From positions 1 through 10,844 of the forward strand of contig JANWJI010000204.1 of the NCBI GenBank assembly GCA_025449515.1: a DNA stretch of 10,844 nucleotides. The letters run 5' to 3'. This stretch comes from Nitrososphaeraceae archaeon (lineage in GTDB: Archaea > Thermoproteota > Nitrososphaeria > Nitrososphaerales > Nitrososphaeraceae). The position numbers and the translations under genes are program-made. The notes beneath the pieces are model-generated. The model saw only the letters and a list, made by a program, of their open reading frames with translations. It was not told the DNA's origin and searched no databases. Below are positions 1 to 6,257 of this stretch, piece by piece; positions within the stretch are counted from its first letter, which is position 1, and each line of letters begins with the position of its first letter.

Positions 1-188
1 CCCACCATGTGTAATATCCTGTCTCAACTCCCTTACTGTAGTAATTGGCATGTTAAAAGAGGCACCGCTCATGTATTTCCTAGTAGTTACTTTTAATGGT
101 ATCTAACGTGTGCAAAATTACCCAGGGGAAAGAACTAGCACTTGATCTGCTGCACGGTCGGTCAGGTAGATGAGTCCCTTAGAATTGA
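1..188. other. Left-edge non-coding DNA, probably decayed transposon end
   Basis: No open frame here resembles a protein over its length. In one frame the codons at 175-189 read SLRIE, which would join well to the LGLSRIP read from 192 in another frame, so a frameshift at about 187-191 may separate the relic transposase downstream from a scrap of its own N-terminal region. Further upstream nothing recognisable remains. No terminal inverted repeat could be identified by eye. Confidence 0.4.
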
Positions 189-746
189 GGATTAGGATTA
201 TCACGTATTCCTCATTTTACAACATTGCAGAAGTTTACCGACAGAATTAACAATTCATTGCTTGAAAAGATAATTTCGTCCTTCATTGTGATTAGCGGTA
301 CCAAGCATATTTTTGTTGGAATAGATTCTACCGGATTCAAAATAACTCATGCTTCACAGTATTATACCGAAAGAACAGAATTGAGAAGAAAATATGTGAA
401 ATTGTCTATTGGGGCAGATGTATTGCAACAAATCATATGTACAATTAAGATAAGACGGGCTCCACCAAGACATGACAACATAGATTTCAAGCCAATCATA
501 ACAAGGGCATCAAATATACTTCCATTATCTGTAGTTACAGCCGATAAGGGATATGATAGTGAGGATTATCATCTTTTAGTTAGAGATTACTTAAATGCAT
601 TCAGCATAATCCCAGCTCGATATGAACGAGTACCTATATGGAGACCACATGGTAGGTATAGAAAAAAGATGAAACGTGGTTACCCCAAATTGCTGTACAA
701 TCAAAGGAATAAGGATGAAACCAGTGTTTCAGTAATAAAACGATAA
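189..746 (+). pseudogene. IS4/IS5-type DDE transposase, truncated at both ends
   Basis: This frame encodes the catalytic core of a DDE transposase, which would cut and rejoin element ends. The first Asp lies in VGIDSTGFK (codon 324-326), the second in VVTADKGYDS (543-545), and the Glu (717-719) sits in the signature Y-2-R-3-E-6-K of the IS4/IS5 group, visible near the C-terminus. The coding frame continues upstream of the TTG at 225 (LGLSRIPHFTTLQ from 192) but meets a TGA at 186-188, so the N-terminal part is missing or frameshifted. At the other end translation stops directly after the conserved SVIKR, where relatives usually continue for a few dozen residues, and no continuation is recognisable. 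The core motifs are intact but the gene is almost certainly dead. It sits about 85 bp before the receptor kinase, so the element may have brought in or disrupted that gene's upstream region. Confidence 0.8.
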
Positions 747-785
747 TTTTGAAATAAGGTGGATTTTGTCAGAAGTCAATACCCA

Positions 786-829
786 TATAAACTTCTGTGA
801 TAATCTTTTCTTTCTAAATATATATATTA
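786..829 (+). promoter_or_regulatory. Candidate TATA boxes for the receptor kinase
   Basis: Two archaeal-type AT boxes precede the kinase: TATAAA at 786-791 and a TATATATA tract at 815-829. The first would start transcription near 812, about 20 bp before the ATG at 832. The second would start it near 848, so that the ATG at 859 or 868 would be used. The sequence does not decide between them. Confidence 0.35.
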
Positions 830-831
830 GA

Positions 832-2559
832 ATGTACATTCCTATTTACTCTAGTTTCATGGGAAACATGCTTTTTTTTGCTTATTTTTGCATAATGTTA
901 ATATTTATTCTAAGTAAAAATACTATAATTTCTAATGTTGAAGCTCGAGAACATCCCTTTAAGATTTCTGTAAATTTAAACCATGTGGGGAGAGGCTCCT
1001 CGAAGATCTGCGTGAGTTCCTACGCCCAAAATTTGGGTTGTAGAATTATTCAATTAGATAATGAGAAAAATCCGTTAAGATCAAAATGGCAATTTGAATC
1101 AGGAGCAGTCCAAGTAGGAGACAAGTTTACAGTATGTGTTACAAATCTACAAATCTCGACAACAACATGTCTAACTGGAGAGAACACTTCGCACAATGGT
1201 CTCGAGGATCTCACATTAGATTTTCCTGTTTCTAAATCACGAACGAATGCCTTTGATGTAAAGGACAGTATTGATCATTTTTACAATCCTGGGACAACGT
1301 TGAACTCTCTACAGCAAATAACTAAAGGTATTCCATCAGAAATAACTAAAGGTATTACTTCTGTACCAGCATCGATTTCTCAATTCTTCCCCATATTTAT
1401 CACAGTTACTATCATCATAGTAATTGCTATAGTGATAAAGAAACGGAAATCAAGAAGCCGACGAACGAATTTGACTGTCCAACAAGGTATACACACTAAT
1501 CCTCAGCCACACCATGTAATTGGAAAAATCCCACCATCAGGTGTTACATCGCCCCCTTCGCCTAATCCCATAAAGCTTCAACCAGTTATTGGAAAAATCC
1601 CACCATCAGGTGTTACGAATCCTCATCAAATTTCTACGCAACGACAAGTAGTAAAAGACTGGCCTACACTACTTGTCTATCAGGAAGAGATACAATATCC
1701 CACCAACTGCTTCATGGATTCTGATCTAAAATTCGCAACTTTTAAACAAGGTAAGGATAAGTTTCCGTTAGCAATTTCTGGTAATTTCGCATCAGTGTAT
1801 CAGGCTACTACTAGACAAGGTCAACATAAAGCAGTTCGATGTTTTCAAAGGCCTCCAATTAATCTTGCAGAAAGATATGAACAGATTTCTATGTATTTGT
1901 CGACATTATCAACTAATAAACCATCATCCTTAGTCGAGTTCAAATATATTGAAAATGGGATCAGAATAAAACGGGCAAGGTTTTATCCTATCGTAAAAAT
2001 GGATTGGGTAGAAGGGGATCCCCTGAACATATTTGTCAAAAAACACCTTCGAGACAAAAAGATTTTGCTAGATTTAATTAACAAATTTCTTGTCGCTGTC
2101 AAGCAGCTCAAGAGATCCAATATTGCTCATGGGGACCTCCAACATGGTAATATCAAGATTACGCCTAGATTTGAGCTTAAGCTTATTGATTACGATGGCA
2201 TGTATATTCCTCACTTCAAAGGTAAATTTAGTAATGAAAAAGGACACTCAAATTATCAACATCCTCTTCGGGATGCCTCTCAATTCGATGAAAATTTGGA
2301 TAATTTTTCTGAAATGATAATATATTTAAGTTTACATGCTGTTATGATAAACGCAAACCTATTTGAAAAATACAATGATTTAGATAATTTAATTTTCGTA
2401 ACAACAGATTTTCTTAATCCATCTAATTCAAGCCTTATGAATAGCTTGAAACATAGTAATGACAGGATCACAAAATATTGTACAAATGTTATTATAAATA
2501 ATTTGAACCAGCCTCCAAGCAATTTCCCGAGCTTGGAATCTGTTCTTAAATCCATATAG
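832..2559 (+). CDS. Membrane-anchored receptor-like protein kinase of a kinase/vWA/PP2C triad
   Basis: Likely a signalling kinase at the cytoplasmic membrane. Numbering from the ATG at 832 gives 575 aa. Residues 12-27 form a hydrophobic signal or anchor segment. Residues about 41-150 form a beta-rich secreted-type domain with four Cys. Residues 185-202 are a second membrane helix followed by a basic stop-transfer stretch (KKRKSRSRR). A Pro-rich juxtamembrane linker holds two copies of VIGKIPPSGVT. The kinase domain starts near 300: Gly-rich loop SGNFASVY (316-323), AVRCF (334-338), catalytic loop HGDLQHGN (433-440) and the DFG equivalent IDYDG (452-456). The HGDLQHGN/IDYDGM pair and the NYQHPLR segment match, from memory, a bacterial kinase family encoded with vWA and PP2C genes, as here. 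Arg336 stands where most kinases have the ATP-anchoring Lys. The frame is open to a TTG at 766, but a start at 832 (or 859) gives a sensible signal segment. The substrate and ligand are unknown. Confidence 0.85.
   Translation: MYIPIYSSFMGNMLFFAYFCIMLIFILSKNTIISNVEAREHPFKISVNLNHVGRGSSKICVSSYAQNLGCRIIQLDNEKNPLRSKWQFESGAVQVGDKFTVCVTNLQISTTTCLTGENTSHNGLEDLTLDFPVSKSRTNAFDVKDSIDHFYNPGTTLNSLQQITKGIPSEITKGITSVPASISQFFPIFITVTIIIVIAIVIKKRKSRSRRTNLTVQQGIHTNPQPHHVIGKIPPSGVTSPPSPNPIKLQPVIGKIPPSGVTNPHQISTQRQVVKDWPTLLVYQEEIQYPTNCFMDSDLKFATFKQGKDKFPLAISGNFASVYQATTRQGQHKAVRCFQRPPINLAERYEQISMYLSTLSTNKPSSLVEFKYIENGIRIKRARFYPIVKMDWVEGDPLNIFVKKHLRDKKILLDLINKFLVAVKQLKRSNIAHGDLQHGNIKITPRFELKLIDYDGMYIPHFKGKFSNEKGHSNYQHPLRDASQFDENLDNFSEMIIYLSLHAVMINANLFEKYNDLDNLIFVTTDFLNPSNSSLMNSLKHSNDRITKYCTNVIINNLNQPPSNFPSLESVLKSI
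1516..1617 (+). repeat. Two 33-bp direct repeats in the kinase linker
   Basis: Positions 1516-1548 and 1585-1617 are 31/33 identical at the DNA level and encode VIGKIPPSGVT twice, 69 bp apart. The near-identity, including third codon positions, indicates a recent tandem duplication inside the cytoplasmic Pro-rich juxtamembrane linker of the receptor kinase. Confidence 0.9.
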
Positions 2560-2624
2560 CTTATCTATAGATGCATGTTGTAGAGAATAAAGTACCATTA
2601 TTCACTTTGAATCAGTGTAAAAGA

Positions 2625-2633
2625 ATTATAAAT
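2625..2633 (+). promoter_or_regulatory. TATA box of the vWA-PP2C operon
   Basis: ATTATAAAT, preceded by a purine-rich AAAGA, is centred 24 bp before the ATG at 2653. This is the spacing expected for a leaderless archaeal transcript beginning at that ATG. It lies in the 93-bp gap after the kinase stop, so the vWA and phosphatase genes can be transcribed independently of the kinase. Confidence 0.5.
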
Positions 2634-2652
2634 CAGAACGATAATTTAATGT

Positions 2653-3501
2653 ATGCCTTACAATCAGCCGATAGATAGAAGAAATCCTGGCATGCTGATC
2701 TTTTTGTTAGACCAGTCTCAATCAATGAGGAGGCCATGGGGGTCGGACAGTACAAGGACTTTAAGTCAAGGAACTGCAGATGCGATCAATCATCTGTTGA
2801 GCAATTTTATAATCAAATCTACTAGAGACGAAGGTGTTCGTCATTATTTTGATATAGCTGTCCTAGGCTATAGGGGAATTACCATAGAATCTGCTATTAC
2901 TCTGAAAACTTTGGATCAGTTACCAATATCAATTACTGAAATAGCCGACATAGCACATATCGAAGATAGAACGCAAATAGTTGAAGACGGTACAGGTGGA
3001 TTAGTTGAGAAGCCAGTAAAAATCAAAACTTGGGTAAATCCAGTTTCTGAGGGAAATACACCTATGTGTGATGCACTAAATAAGTGCTATGATATTGTGT
3101 CCCAATGGACAAGTGCTCATCAGTCGTCATTCCCACCTATTGTCATAAACATTACCGACGGTGAGGCGACAGATGGGGATCCTGAACCAAATGCAGAAAG
3201 AATAAAGGAATTGAGGACATCTGATGGAAATGTCCTTCTTTTTAATATACACATATCACCTTCAAGTCCTAAACCTTTAGCATATCCGACTGATGAGGAA
3301 ACGCTTCCTGATGATGAATTCGCAAAAAGGCTCTTTAGAATGTCTAGTTCCTTACCAGAAGTCTATGTGAACCGCTTAACTACGGATGGTTATGCTGTAG
3401 GGGACAGCTCTCGAGGATTTGTATTTAATGCGGATTTAGTTGCCCTCATCAATGCTGTAGACGTAGGTACACAAACTGCATTTCATATAGAAGCTGGATA
3501 A
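2653..3501 (+). CDS. vWA-domain protein (TerY/YegL-like) of the triad
   Basis: A 282-aa cytoplasmic protein made almost entirely of a von Willebrand A domain, a metal-dependent protein-binding fold. The MIDAS residues are present: D20-x-S22-x-S24 (LLDQSQSM), Thr136 in GNTPMCDAL, and Asp169 in NITDGEATDGDP. No signal peptide or membrane segment is seen. The C-terminal half carries LFRMSSSLPE and SRGFVFNADLV, segments I recall as conserved in the bacterial vWA partners of triad kinases. In those systems the vWA protein is thought to scaffold or relay between kinase and phosphatase; here that is inferred from context. The ATG at 2653 fits the TATA box 24 bp upstream. The phosphatase gene starts 16 bp after the stop. 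Confidence 0.88.
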   Translation: MPYNQPIDRRNPGMLIFLLDQSQSMRRPWGSDSTRTLSQGTADAINHLLSNFIIKSTRDEGVRHYFDIAVLGYRGITIESAITLKTLDQLPISITEIADIAHIEDRTQIVEDGTGGLVEKPVKIKTWVNPVSEGNTPMCDALNKCYDIVSQWTSAHQSSFPPIVINITDGEATDGDPEPNAERIKELRTSDGNVLLFNIHISPSSPKPLAYPTDEETLPDDEFAKRLFRMSSSLPEVYVNRLTTDGYAVGDSSRGFVFNADLVALINAVDVGTQTAFHIEAG

Positions 3502-3517
3502 AGGTCTAACTACATTA

Positions 3518-4264
3518 GTGACAGATACTAATATACAACACTCCACTAGAATGTTCTGTATTCAGAAGGATGGCAATTCGCCTACTGAGAATGAAGACAT
3601 ATACAAGTCCAATGAAGAAAACTTACTCTTTGCGTTGGCAGATGGTGCAGCCGATGCTGTGTATTCCCGAAGATGGGCTACACTGTTGGCCGACAATTTT
3701 ATTAATAATCCCTTTGAAATTGGAAAAACTCAAGAGATTTTTATAGATTGGCTAGAACCATTGCAAATACAATGGCGGACAGAAATAAATTGGGGAGATC
3801 TTCGGTGGTATGTCGAAGAGAAAGCTAGGCGAGGCGCATTTTCAACATTTCTAGGATTACGGATTACAGGAACGCAATTTGGTGAAATTGTTGATTCTGT
3901 TGCAATAGGTGATACTTGTTTATTTATTATACATGATAATAACATTACTTCTATGTTTCCGGTAATCAAAGTATCAGATTTTAGTAACACCACTCCTCTT
4001 TTGTGCAGTTATGAGAGATATAATACTAAAATTCAGCGATATCTGCAGACCTTTAGAGCAAATGTTACCAGAGGAGATTTAATTATTTTGGCTACTGATG
4101 CCTTCGCTAAGTGGATACTAGAAGATTCACAAGGTGGCCGCCGCACTTGGTCTCACATTCAAAATATGAATCAAATAGAATTTGAGGAATTGATAACTCG
4201 CTTAAGAGAATCAAAAAAAATACGTAACGATGACACGACTGCTGCTTGTATTTATCTTGAGTAA
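3518..4264 (+). CDS. PP2C-type Ser/Thr protein phosphatase of the triad
   Basis: A 248-aa soluble protein with the ordered motifs of PPM/PP2C metal-dependent phosphatases: NED at 25-27, the metal-ligand DG at 42-43 (FALADGAADA), GAFSTFLGL, VAIGDT, Asp194 in ILATDAF, and the final NDDTTA at 237-242 supplying the last metal ligand. It should remove phosphate from Ser/Thr of the kinase or its targets. The DGxG glycine is replaced (DGA), as I recall for phosphatases in such triads. The GTG start lies 16 bp after the vWA stop, so the two are very likely co-transcribed; only a weak AAAGG lies upstream. An ATG at 3551 is possible, but it would cut into the first beta strand. Confidence 0.85.
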   Translation: MTDTNIQHSTRMFCIQKDGNSPTENEDIYKSNEENLLFALADGAADAVYSRRWATLLADNFINNPFEIGKTQEIFIDWLEPLQIQWRTEINWGDLRWYVEEKARRGAFSTFLGLRITGTQFGEIVDSVAIGDTCLFIIHDNNITSMFPVIKVSDFSNTTPLLCSYERYNTKIQRYLQTFRANVTRGDLIILATDAFAKWILEDSQGGRRTWSHIQNMNQIEFEELITRLRESKKIRNDDTTAACIYLE

Positions 4265-4555
4265 TGTAAATCGATATTACTGCTAATAAAATTTGACAAC
4301 ATTATATTTTTTATCTCATAAAATATGCACTTATAAATGTCCCATATCAATGCATCCTAAGTATGAGTGACATCGCATGATGATGATAAATTTAGGTATG
4401 CTGTCTATCATGAGACGCGTGCCTCCTGGCATGTCTATACATTATTTTCTTCCTTTAATTTTTTCCAATTCCTATGCTGTTAGAGAATTTAATAGTGAAG
4501 TCCTTAATGTACTGTTTTAGCTAACACTAGCCAGAGATTTGAACCTACATAATCA
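4265..4555. other. AT-rich intergenic region with a tRNA T-arm-like scrap
   Basis: No gene is seen. It lies between convergent genes, so both transcripts should end here; T-rich tracts at about 4306-4312 and 4448-4467 could serve as terminators. Read on the minus strand, 4530-4548 gives GTAGGTTCAAATCTCTGGC, which resembles a tRNA T-loop. The flanking bases do not pair as a T stem and no other tRNA arms follow, so it is at most a remnant. Confidence 0.4.
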
Positions 4556-4858
4556 TTATGTTTGCTTTTGTAGCTTTTTATATTGAGACACTTTAGCAAT
4601 CAATTCTTTTATCATCTTTTCGTGCTGAAATATTAAGAGTATAAATAATGATCCAGCTGAATAGTTTTCGCCTTTGGAGCTAGCAGCTCTAATGTAGTCT
4701 TTATTTTGTCCACATTCAGATAGCATCTTATTAAATAGAAGTGCATTTTCTTCCCTTAGAGCATATCTAAAGTCTTTCCATGTTTCGATCTCTTTAGCTA
4801 TGATATCGACGTTGCCATTTTGTTCATTTTCTTCATTTTGGGTCACTTTCATTTTCAT
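4556..4858 (-). CDS. Small hypothetical protein (100 aa, helical)
   Basis: Not recognised with a function. The protein is charged and helical, beginning with a low-complexity N/E/Q-rich tail (about 20 aa). It continues with a compact part containing WKDFRYALREENALLFNKML and SAGSLFILLIFQHEKMIKEL. The pattern of a W-x2-F-x-YALREE opening followed by a hydrophobic helix recalls small uncharacterised proteins of ammonia-oxidising archaea, but this is from memory only. It ends with a Lys-rich tail. No membrane helix or signal peptide is convincing. A TATATATG-like sequence at about 4911-4918 lies some 55 bp upstream of its ATG and could be its promoter. The gene stands alone between the phosphatase and a GC-rich noncoding stretch. 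Confidence 0.65.
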   Translation of the reverse strand: MKMKVTQNEENEQNGNVDIIAKEIETWKDFRYALREENALLFNKMLSECGQNKDYIRAASSKGENYSAGSLFILLIFQHEKMIKELIAKVSQYKKLQKQT

Positions 4859-4939
4859 ATTGAGTTTACATCCTTTTTAACAACAGAACCACAGAGGGAG
4901 AGGCCGGGGATGTATATATGTACTGGAATATACCCACGC

Positions 4940-5107
4940 GATACCTAATGAGCATGATCTCCATTTGGTCAGGGCTAGCACTTAGGTCTAATCTAGGAGA
5001 AGACGACCAGATGCCTTGCTATGGGTAGGGGCGCGTATTAACACTTTGGCCATGGCTTAGCAATGCCGCGCCTCTAAGGTCGCGCGGATACTTCGTTCAC
5101 TCTTTTT
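4940..5107 (+). ncRNA. Candidate structured RNA in a GC-rich noncoding stretch
   Basis: No coding frame is convincing, yet the segment is clearly GC-richer than its surroundings, which in AT-rich genomes often marks structured RNA. Two long-range stems are visible: 4962-4970 with 5005-5013 (9 bp, one G-U), enclosing a smaller CTTAG/CTAGG hairpin, and 5028-5035 with 5067-5074 (8 bp, one G-U). A TATA-like box at 4911-4918 would start a + transcript near 4940, and TCTTTTTC at 5101-5108 could end it. The strand is inferred from these two signals. It matches no RNA family I recognise (not tRNA, 5S, RNase P or SRP RNA). Confidence 0.25.
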
Positions 5108-5360
5108 CAATAGCACTATCTATTTACTCGCAATCAGTTGTCTTTAAGCTGAGTTGGTACTAGTATTTTTATCAGCCTTACAATAATACACATTCCTTGT
5201 TATTATTAATGGTAATACCTTGTCATATGTTTATTTTTTTTCTGACTATTGTAACATCAGAATTAGAGCAATAATAAAATTCCAAGCCATAAATTACTAT
5301 TCTATAGGAGATTAGTATATGATAATTTAGTAAATCCCTTATCATCGTCGTAATATCCAG
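5108..5360. other. AT-rich intergenic region, nothing recognised
   Basis: Low-complexity AT-rich DNA with stop codons in all frames. A minus-strand frame at 5223-5405 is open but reads like chance sequence and overlaps the promoter and start of the next gene. Confidence 0.4.
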
Positions 5361-5370
5361 CTTTAAAATA
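5361..5370 (+). promoter_or_regulatory. TATA box of the small basic protein gene
   Basis: CTTTAAAATA is centred about 25 bp before the ATG at 5391, the spacing for a leaderless archaeal transcript. This favours ATG 5391 over the GTG codons at 5382 and 5385. Confidence 0.45.
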
Positions 5371-5390
5371 CAAGCCCATTTGTGGTGGAG

Positions 5391-5723
5391 ATGCAAATCC
5401 CCCAACTAACACCTTTCCATCGGGAGGCTTACTATCTTTACGACCTATCCAATCTTGGATATAGATGTGGAGAGGTCGAAAAGGACCTGAATAAGTTGAC
5501 TAGAAAAAAGTGGTGGCAAGATCTCAAATACTTGTTCCGTGGCAAACAAGCGAAGTTAGAAAGAGAGAAGGCGTTAAGAAATTTGAAAAACAGAGTGACC
5601 GGCTGGTTCGTACACGATAAACAGGTATATCAAGAGATGCACAGACTGCAGAATAACTTAACGATGGGATTGACCGAATCTAATGATCTCCTGGTGAGCG
5701 ACTGGACGATAAGCGTAGAATAA
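5391..5723 (+). CDS. Small basic hypothetical protein, frame probably broken near its end
   Basis: 110 aa in the uninterrupted frame, family not recognised. It begins MQIPQLTPFHREAYYLYDL, has a Cys at about residue 26 (GYRCGEVEKDLNKL), then a strongly basic, aromatic stretch (KKWWQDLKYLFRGKQAKLER) and probable helices to VYQEMHRLQNNL. There is no membrane segment or signal peptide. The last residues (LVSDWTISVE) are less convincing than the product of the -1 frame, which from 5687 reads a coherent beta-rich C-terminus ending VNVKIPIDSVEI at 5794. The real or ancestral product therefore probably ran to 5794 (about 134 aa) through a -1 shift at 5687-5722. A leaderless-type TATA box sits 25 bp upstream of the start. 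Confidence 0.55.
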   Translation: MQIPQLTPFHREAYYLYDLSNLGYRCGEVEKDLNKLTRKKWWQDLKYLFRGKQAKLEREKALRNLKNRVTGWFVHDKQVYQEMHRLQNNLTMGLTESNDLLVSDWTISVE

Positions 5724-5794
5724 CCTTCGGTTATATTGGCGAAGACAACGAAGTAGTAAATGTAAAAATTCCAATCGACTCGGTTGAAATCTAA
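5687..5794 (+). other. Probable -1 frame C-terminal extension of the preceding gene
   Basis: An open frame of 35 codons without any ATG, GTG or TTG, overlapping the end of the preceding gene. It reads SPGERLDDKRRITFGYIGED and then NEVVNVKIPIDSVEI before TAA TAA. The alternating hydrophobic pattern and clean ending look like a genuine protein C-terminus. Having no start codon of its own, it is most simply the rest of the upstream protein after a one-base frame change (mutation, sequencing error or frameshifting). Confidence 0.45.
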
Positions 5795-5807
5795 TAATAA
5801 TTTGATC

Positions 5808-5827
5808 CTTTATTCCTAAGGATAAAG
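5808..5827 (+). terminator. Hairpin after the small basic protein gene
   Basis: An 8-bp hairpin (CTTTATTC/GGATAAAG, one G-U pair, loop CTAA) begins 13 bp after the TAA at 5794. It is AT-rich and not followed by a long T run, so it could be a weak terminator or a 3' stabilising hairpin. Its placement fits the extended reading frame being the true gene end. Confidence 0.3.
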
Positions 5828-5906
5828 CGTATTTGTAGAGGATACACAGAGAGGCCAAGCAACACGTCTGCTAATTATCATCGGAGATAGTTATAAAACT
5901 GTTAAT

Positions 5907-5976
5907 GAGTGCATTAAACACTAAAAATATATCCACAGATTCCCATATTGAGAATGCATTAAGCACTTAAAATACG
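5907..5976. repeat. Imperfect 25-bp direct repeats, 45 bp apart
   Basis: 5907-5931 and 5952-5976 match at 20 of 25 positions around a shared TGCATTAA core. Each copy contains a short dyad (GTG-n7-CAC in the first, TGC-n5-GCA in the second), which would suit a tandem protein-binding site. They lie just before the zinc-ribbon relic. Confidence 0.5.
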
Positions 5977-5980
5977 ATGA

Positions 5981-6127
5981 GTAGCGCGAGCTAAATTCAA
6001 TCTATTAAACTGCTTTTCATGTTTCAAGGGGGATACGTGTCCCATAACCTCGATATTCAGTGGTATGTCGTACGGCCAGCAGAAAGTCCAGACGTTGAAG
6101 GACGTCATATTTAGACCTATGCGTTGA
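5981..6127 (+). pseudogene. Decayed copy of the zinc-ribbon gene
   Basis: This reading frame has no start codon but retains the family pattern. CFSC (6011-6022) stands for the first CxxC. DTCP (6026-6037) stands for the second, with its first Cys lost, and about 17 residues that lie between the pairs in the intact paralogues are deleted. The end, GQQKVQTLKDVIFRP, matches SQQAIQTLKDFIFRP of the intact copy at 10338. The TGA at 6125 appears to come from a one-base insertion relative to the copy at 7466 (gcgTtga versus gcgtga). The 3' flank is also shared with that copy. The open frame on the opposite strand here (5959-6180) is a shadow. Confidence 0.7.
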
Positions 6128-6148
6128 CCTACTATGATGTAAATGCAG

Positions 6149-6202
6149 ATAGTATAGTTAATCCTTTGCTCAAGTGACACTGTACTGTAGTTCGTGGGCT
6201 TA
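6149..6202 (+). repeat. 3'-flank repeat, copy A
   Basis: This block, after the zinc-ribbon relic, closely matches 7680-7732 after the intact copy at 7466. Shared blocks include ATAGTATAGT, GCTCAAGT-ACACTGTA, GTAGTT and GGCTTA. It shows that the duplicated unit extended at least 75 bp past the coding region. The block is absent after the copy at 10338. Confidence 0.75.
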
Positions 6203-6257
6203 TTTTGATATTCTAACTCTTTTTTCCTGGCCTTATGGAGCAGATTGATGCTTTCAA

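Noticed and set aside
2090..2555. Open frames on both strands inside the kinase gene
   Set aside because: They lie wholly in the region encoding the catalytic loop and C-lobe and show no independent features.
3730..3993. Minus-strand 87-aa frame inside the phosphatase gene
   Set aside because: Antisense shadow of a gene with clear PP2C motifs.
4376..4395. ATGATGATGATAA as a C box
   Set aside because: No CTGA box at a suitable distance; simple triplet repeat.
5658..5858. Minus-strand 66-aa frame
   Set aside because: It overlaps the C-terminal coding region read on the + strand and has no protein-like features of its own.
5959..6180. Minus-strand frame similar to the one at 7435-7710
   Set aside because: The similarity arises because both lie antisense to duplicated zinc-ribbon DNA; the sense strand keeps the CxxC pattern.
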